The notes under the pieces were generated by a model that was not told where the DNA came from, did not search any database, and worked only from the letters and a program-made list of their open reading frames with translations. A DNA stretch of 64,000 bases from Streptomyces albus subsp. albus (GTDB taxonomy: Bacteria; Actinomycetota; Actinomycetes; Streptomycetales; Streptomycetaceae): contig NZ_JODR01000004.1 of the NCBI RefSeq assembly GCF_000725885.1, positions 62,001 through 126,000 on the forward strand. Reading direction: 5' to 3'. Shown here piece after piece: positions 60,333-64,000 of this stretch. Within the stretch, counting starts at the first letter, position 1. Each line of letters opens with the position of its first letter. A program made the translations under genes and the position numbers.

Positions 60333-61874
60333 TCACCCCTGTGCAGGCAGGTGAATCATCTTGTGCTCCAGGTATTCCGCATATCCCTCGGGCCCGAACT
60401 CGCGGCCGATGCCGGAGTTCTTGTAGCCGCCGAAGGGGCCGAGCATGTCGAGGCTGAAAGTGTTGACGGAGTAGGTCCCGGTGCGGATACGGCGTGCGAA
60501 CTCGACGCCGTGGTCGGTGTCGGCCGTCCACACGCTGCCGGAGAGACCGTAGTCGGAGTCGTCGGCGATACGGGCCGCCTGCTCCTCGTCCTCGTACGGG
60601 AGGAGACAGATGACGGGGCCGAAAATCTCCTCGCGGGCGATCCGCATGGAGTTGTCGACCTCTCCGAAGAGGGTGGGCTGGACGTACCAGCCGGTGGGCG
60701 GGTCTTCCGGCCTGCCGCCCCCCGCCAGCACCTTGGCGCCCTCCTTCCGGCCCAGCGCGATGTAGTCGAGGGAGCGCTTCTGTTGACGTTCGGCGACCAG
60801 GGGACCCAGTTCGGTGGCGGGGTCGAGGGGGTCGCCGACGGTCAACGCGTCGGCCGTGGCGGCGAACCGTTCGGCGATCTCGTCGTAGCGGCTGCGCGGG
60901 GCCAGGATCCGGGTCTGCGCCACACACGCCTGACCGTTGATCATCCAGGCGAAGGGGGTGATGCCCGCCACCGCCGCGTCCAGATCGGCGTCCGGCAGGA
61001 TCACGGCGGCGGATTTGCCGCCCAGTTCCAGGGTCACGCGGGTCAGATTGCGGGAGGCGACCTCCATCACGCGCTTGCCCGCGGCCACGGAGCCGGTGAA
61101 CGACACCTTGTCCACCCCGGGGTGCCCCACCAGATACTCGCTGACCTCCCGATCGGCGGGCAGGATCGACAGCACCCCCGGTGGCAGTCCGGCCTCGTCG
61201 GCGATCTCCGCCAGCAGATAGGCGTCCAGCGGGGTCTCCGGCGACACCTTCAGCACTGCCGAACAGCCGGCCAGCAGCGCGGGGGCCAGCTTGGCCGCGG
61301 CGGTGAACTGCGGGACGTTCCACGGCACCACCGCCGCCACCACGCCCACCGGTTCGCGCCGTACCAGCAGCGGGCCCAGCGCGCCCGCCCTGCGTTCCTC
61401 GTGCGGGTAGTCGGCTGCGACCTTGAGAGCCGCGTCCCAGACCATCATCGCGGCCAGGGACTGCACCATCACCCCCGTCGTGTACGGGGTGCCGTTCTGG
61501 GCGCTGATGACCTTGGCGATCTCCTCGCTGCGGGCGGCGAAGGCGTCCTTGATGCGGGTGACGGTCTCGATGCGTTCGGCCAGTGGGCGACCGGACCACA
61601 CCCCGGAGTCGAAGGACTCCCGCGCGGCACGCACGGCGCGGTCCACGTCCTCACGCGAGGCGTGCGGTACGCGGCCGATGGGCTGCTCCGTGTGCGGCGA
61701 GACCACCTCGATGGTTCCGTCGCCGGCGGGGTCGGTGAAGCTGCCGCCGATGTACAGCTGGTGGTGCTCGACGAAGGGGAAGCCGGATGCCGCCTCGCCC
61801 GTGCCCTCCGCCGCAGCCGGTCCCGCCTGTGCCGAACCAGCCTGCTCCGTGCTCGTCTTCTGGTCGTCCGCCAT
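60333..61874 (-). CDS. NAD(P)+-dependent aldehyde dehydrogenase
   Basis: A 513-aa aldehyde dehydrogenase. PWNVPQFTAAAKLAPALLAG (Rossmann entry), VSFTGSVAAGKRVME, the general-base Glu in LELGGKSAAVILPDADLD, the nucleophile Cys in NGQACVAQTRIL and EEIFGPVICLLPY with the NAD-ribose Glu. ATG 61874 is preceded by GGGAGG; a longer frame to 61976 lacks one. The N-terminal 35 residues are an Ala/Gln-rich extension. With the alcohol dehydrogenase it could complete oxidation of an alcohol to an acid for CoA activation. Confidence 0.92.
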   Translation of the reverse strand: MADDQKTSTEQAGSAQAGPAAAEGTGEAASGFPFVEHHQLYIGGSFTDPAGDGTIEVVSPHTEQPIGRVPHASREDVDRAVRAARESFDSGVWSGRPLAERIETVTRIKDAFAARSEEIAKVISAQNGTPYTTGVMVQSLAAMMVWDAALKVAADYPHEERRAGALGPLLVRREPVGVVAAVVPWNVPQFTAAAKLAPALLAGCSAVLKVSPETPLDAYLLAEIADEAGLPPGVLSILPADREVSEYLVGHPGVDKVSFTGSVAAGKRVMEVASRNLTRVTLELGGKSAAVILPDADLDAAVAGITPFAWMINGQACVAQTRILAPRSRYDEIAERFAATADALTVGDPLDPATELGPLVAERQQKRSLDYIALGRKEGAKVLAGGGRPEDPPTGWYVQPTLFGEVDNSMRIAREEIFGPVICLLPYEDEEQAARIADDSDYGLSGSVWTADTDHGVEFARRIRTGTYSVNTFSLDMLGPFGGYKNSGIGREFGPEGYAEYLEHKMIHLPAQG

Positions 61875-62023
61875 GCCGTGCCCTCCCTGTGCCGCTCGCC
61901 GGCCGCTCCGCCGGTCGTCGTCCCGCTTCCCGGCCCGGTGCCGCCGCCGGTCGTGGTCGTCCGTCCGTATAGACACGGCAGGGCGCGATGTGTGACGCCG
62001 GACACCCGATCTGACAGCGCCTC

Positions 62024-62041
62024 AGAACTAGTACCAGTTCT
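62024..62041. promoter_or_regulatory. Candidate TetR-type operator between ALDH and MBL genes
   Basis: AGAACT (62024-62029) and AGTTCT (62036-62041) are inverted copies six bases apart. It lies 150 bp before the aldehyde dehydrogenase start and 74 bp before the MBL gene. The AGAAC/GTTCT arms equal those of the KstR-like sites but with 8 rather than 2 bases between them, so a different regulator is likely. Confidence 0.6.
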
Positions 62042-62114
62042 AGTTGTAGGGAACAATGCCTCTGCCGGCCCTCGGCCGGCCGCATTCGCGCCCGACACGG
62101 GGGAGCCGCCGCCC

Positions 62115-63275
62115 ATGACGCACGCGCCGCAGGCAATCGACCCGCCACCGGTCACCGATCACGGGGGTGGGATCTGGAGCATCCCCGTCCCCATACCGGA
62201 CAATCCGCTCGGCCACACCCTCGTCCACCTCGTCGAGACGGACGCCGGCCCCGTACTGATCGACACCGGCTGGGACGACCCCGCCTCCTGGCAGACGCTC
62301 GTGGACGGAGTCGCCGCCTGCGGCACCTCCGTCCAGGACCTGCACGGCGTGCTGGTCACCCACCACCATCCCGACCACCACGGCCTCTCGGCGCGGGTAC
62401 GCGAGGAGTCGGGCGCCTGGATCGCCATGCACGCGGCGGACGCCGCCGTGGTACGCCGCACCCGCACGTCCGACACCCGCGTCTGGCTCGGCTACCTGGC
62501 CGAGAAACTCGCCGCCGCGGGAGCGCCCGACACGCACACGGCGCCGCTGCGCGCAGCCCGCGACCGGGGCCGGAGCGGTGAACTGCCCGGCGCCCGGGCC
62601 GCCGTCCCCGACCGGGATATCGAGCCGAACGCACTGCTGGACCTGCCGGGTCGCCGGCTGCGGGCGATCTGGACACCGGGGCACACGCCGGGCCACGTCT
62701 GCCTCCATCTGGAGGAGGAGCACCCGGGAGCGCGGGCGGCAGGGGCGGCAGCGACGGGAACGGCCACGGGATCGGGGGCGGAGACGGAGAGGAAGACGGG
62801 GACGAGTCCGGGAGCCGCGCTGACGGCGGGGGGCGGGCGGTTGTTCTCCGGGGATCATCTGCTGCCGACGATCAGCCCGCACATCGGCCTGTACGAGGAC
62901 CCGGACAGCGACGAGAGCACTGATCCACTCGGTGACTACCTCGACTCCCTCGGACGGATAGCCCGGCTGCGGCCCGCCGAGGTACTGCCCGCCCACCAGT
63001 ACGCGTTCACCGACGCCCGGGCCCGTGTGGACGAGCTCACCGCTCACCATGCGGAGCGCCTCTCCGATCTGAGAGCACTGCTCACAGAACGGGCTCTCAC
63101 CCCCTGGCAGCTCGCCGAGTCCATGCGCTGGAACCGGCCCTGGGACCGCATCCCGTTCGCCTCCCGCAACATCGCCGTCGCCGAGGCCGAGGCCCATCTG
63201 CGGCACCTGGTCAAACTCGGCCGCGTCGAGCCCGTGCCCGGCAGCAGCCCCGTCACCTACCGCGCCACCGACTGA
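62115..63275 (+). CDS. Metallo-beta-lactamase-fold hydrolase with C-terminal winged-helix-like domain
   Basis: A 386-aa MBL-fold protein. Metal ligands: VTHHHPDHHG (HxHxDH), TPGHTPGHVCLH, LFSGDHLLP and the final His in VLPAHQYAF. An Ala/Gly/Thr-rich insert (about residues 205-235) interrupts the domain. The C-terminal end (TPWQLAESMRWNRPWDRIPF, EAEAHLRHLVKLGRVE) resembles the LACTB2-type helical/winged-helix domain. Possible thioesterase or lactonase activity fits a fatty-acid context. Start ATG 62115. It is divergent from the aldehyde dehydrogenase across a shared operator. Confidence 0.85.
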   Translation: MTHAPQAIDPPPVTDHGGGIWSIPVPIPDNPLGHTLVHLVETDAGPVLIDTGWDDPASWQTLVDGVAACGTSVQDLHGVLVTHHHPDHHGLSARVREESGAWIAMHAADAAVVRRTRTSDTRVWLGYLAEKLAAAGAPDTHTAPLRAARDRGRSGELPGARAAVPDRDIEPNALLDLPGRRLRAIWTPGHTPGHVCLHLEEEHPGARAAGAAATGTATGSGAETERKTGTSPGAALTAGGGRLFSGDHLLPTISPHIGLYEDPDSDESTDPLGDYLDSLGRIARLRPAEVLPAHQYAFTDARARVDELTAHHAERLSDLRALLTERALTPWQLAESMRWNRPWDRIPFASRNIAVAEAEAHLRHLVKLGRVEPVPGSSPVTYRATD

Positions 63276-63377
63276 CTCCCGCCCGGCCGCCCCGCGGACC
63301 CCCGCCGCCCCGTACCCCGGCCGCACCGGACCCCCCGGGGCCGAGGGCGAGGCGGAGGGCGAGGGAATCGCCCGCAG

Positions 63378-63555
63378 GCCGGTGCGGCTACAGTGACTGG
63401 CAGACGAACAACACCTCCGACCGGGAGAAGCCGGTGCGAATCCGGCGCTGACCCGCAACCGTGAGCGGCCCACCACCGTCGCCGCGCGAACGCCGTCGTC
63501 GTCCGCGCACGGCGGCCACGGCCGTGAGCCGGAGCGCCCGGGCGGAGGTGGGCTC
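63378..63555 (+). promoter_or_regulatory. Cobalamin (adenosylcobalamin) riboswitch
   Basis: The core reads GGGAGAAGCCGGTGCGAATC (63423-63442) then CGGCGCTGACCCGCAACCGT, the conserved B12-element centre, and the B12 box AGCCGGAGCGCCCGG follows at 63526. The peripheral stem between them is variable. A hairpin GTGGCC/GGCCAC (63558-63573) after the aptamer may be part of the expression platform. It sits about 150 bp before a secreted-protein gene, whose translation or transcription it should repress when B12 is plentiful. Ends are approximate. Confidence 0.92.
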
Positions 63556-63701
63556 CCGTGGCCGACAGGCCACCGGCACCGTCGAGGTTTACGGAGCCGA
63601 GCCCGGTGCACCGCGGTGCGGGGTCGCGTGAACGCGCGCCCCCGGCGGCGGGGCGGCCGTGCCCGGCTGCGGTCCGCTCCCGTCACCGAAAGGCCAGCGC
63701 C

Positions 63702-64000
63702 ATGTCACCGCGTCGCCGCCGCGCCACGGTCCTCGCCGCCGCCACCGTGCTGTGCGCGGCAGCCGCACCCGTGGCGGCTGCCGCCCCCTCGGGCACGGCG
63801 GCGGCCGGTCCCGTACCGGCCGTCAAGCCCGCCAAGCTCCCCGCGGGCCTCTACGGCGACGCCGACCCCAAGTACGACGGGGTGTGGCGGCAGTCGATGG
63901 CGCTGCTCGCCCTGGACGGCGCGGGTGCCGTACCGGCGAAGAAGGCCGTCGACTGGCTCACGGACCAGCAGTGCGCCGACGGCTCGTTCACCGCCTACCG
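63702..64000 (+). CDS. Secreted alpha/alpha-toroid protein under B12 control (truncated by window end)
   Basis: Only the first 99 residues are visible. RRRRATVLAAATVLCAAAAP then VAAAAPSGTA is a clear Sec-type signal peptide. The mature start (LPAGLYGDADPKYDGVWRQS, MALLALDGAGAVPAKKAVDW and LTDQQCADGSFTAY) is a prenyltransferase/squalene-oxidase-type repeat with the QQCADGSF block. In Streptomyces, riboswitch-controlled proteins of this kind sit beside cobalamin ECF transporters and can end in a DUF4430 domain, as in intrinsic factor and transcobalamin. That makes an extracellular B12-binding role plausible, but the C-terminus is outside the window. GAAAGG precedes ATG 63702. Confidence 0.75.
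   Translation, partial: MSPRRRRATVLAAATVLCAAAAPVAAAAPSGTAAAGPVPAVKPAKLPAGLYGDADPKYDGVWRQSMALLALDGAGAVPAKKAVDWLTDQQCADGSFTAY

Noticed and set aside
63069..63084. A second array of GAGAGC palindromes in the MBL gene
   Set aside because: Only one imperfect copy (GAGAGCACTGCTCAC) is present and it encodes an ordinary helix, so it is noted but not called a repeat.
59229..63275. A 1348-codon plus-strand frame ending in the MBL gene
   Set aside because: The first 960 codons are antisense to the LLM, ferredoxin and aldehyde dehydrogenase genes; only the part from 62115 is real.

Overview
The window is a chromosomal stretch of a Streptomyces-type actinomycete. The evidence is very high GC throughout, many GTG starts (also TTG and probably one CTG), 4-bp stop/start overlaps, actinobacterial RNase P RNA, and families typical of the genus: an Erm methylase, a SecDF fusion, a bifunctional RNase H/phosphatase, F420-type LLM oxidoreductases and a KstR-type TetR. 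I saw no transposase, integrase, CRISPR array, tRNA or rRNA.

Layout. 0-3.5 kb: tail of an SDR, a PhzF-like isomerase, an FMN lactate monooxygenase-type enzyme, then RNase P RNA with a strong terminator. 3.6-7.5 kb: a small graspetide (ATP-grasp-modified RiPP) locus with a divergent XRE regulator, a striking nested palindrome, a 76-aa precursor, an ATP-grasp maturase broken by one extra G, and a PIMT-like methyltransferase. 7.5-14.4 kb: a coupled MreB-like/DksA-like pair, a second DksA-like protein, a two-component system and a SecDF fusion. 14.7-30.8 kb: Erm with a possible cysteine-rich leader peptide, a radical SAM protein, housekeeping and redox enzymes, the RNase H/zinc-ribbon/Nif3 group, and a large protein with a repeat-expanded tail.

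30.8-49.7 kb holds a dispersed acyl-CoA/steroid-type beta-oxidation gene set: Hsd4A-like SDR, zinc alcohol dehydrogenase, MaoC hydratase, SCP-x thiolase and a fused double acyl-CoA dehydrogenase. A KstR-like regulator lies further on at 48963. Motifs matching the KstR operator TnnAACnnGTTnnA stand before the MaoC operon (one mismatch), before the acyl-CoA dehydrogenase (perfect), and between kstR and a divergent glycosyltransferase/methyltransferase/prenyltransferase-fold operon (perfect). Interleaved are a second two-component system, whose kinase also carries a +1 G frameshift, an MFS exporter, a cell-wall amidase and an LLM oxidoreductase. A ferredoxin/aldehyde dehydrogenase operon with a related but differently spaced operator follows at 60-62 kb.

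50.9-58.6 kb is a 5-oxoproline (pyroglutamate) utilisation locus: pxpABC on the minus strand; a GntR regulator, DUF969/DUF979 membrane pair, pyroglutamyl peptidase and a DUF2891 protein on the plus strand. Near-identical 15-bp palindromes lie in front of both arms. The DUF2891 gene carries two in-frame repeat expansions, one built from eleven copies of a palindrome. The window ends with a cobalamin riboswitch in front of a truncated gene for a secreted protein that may be an intrinsic-factor-like B12-binding protein.
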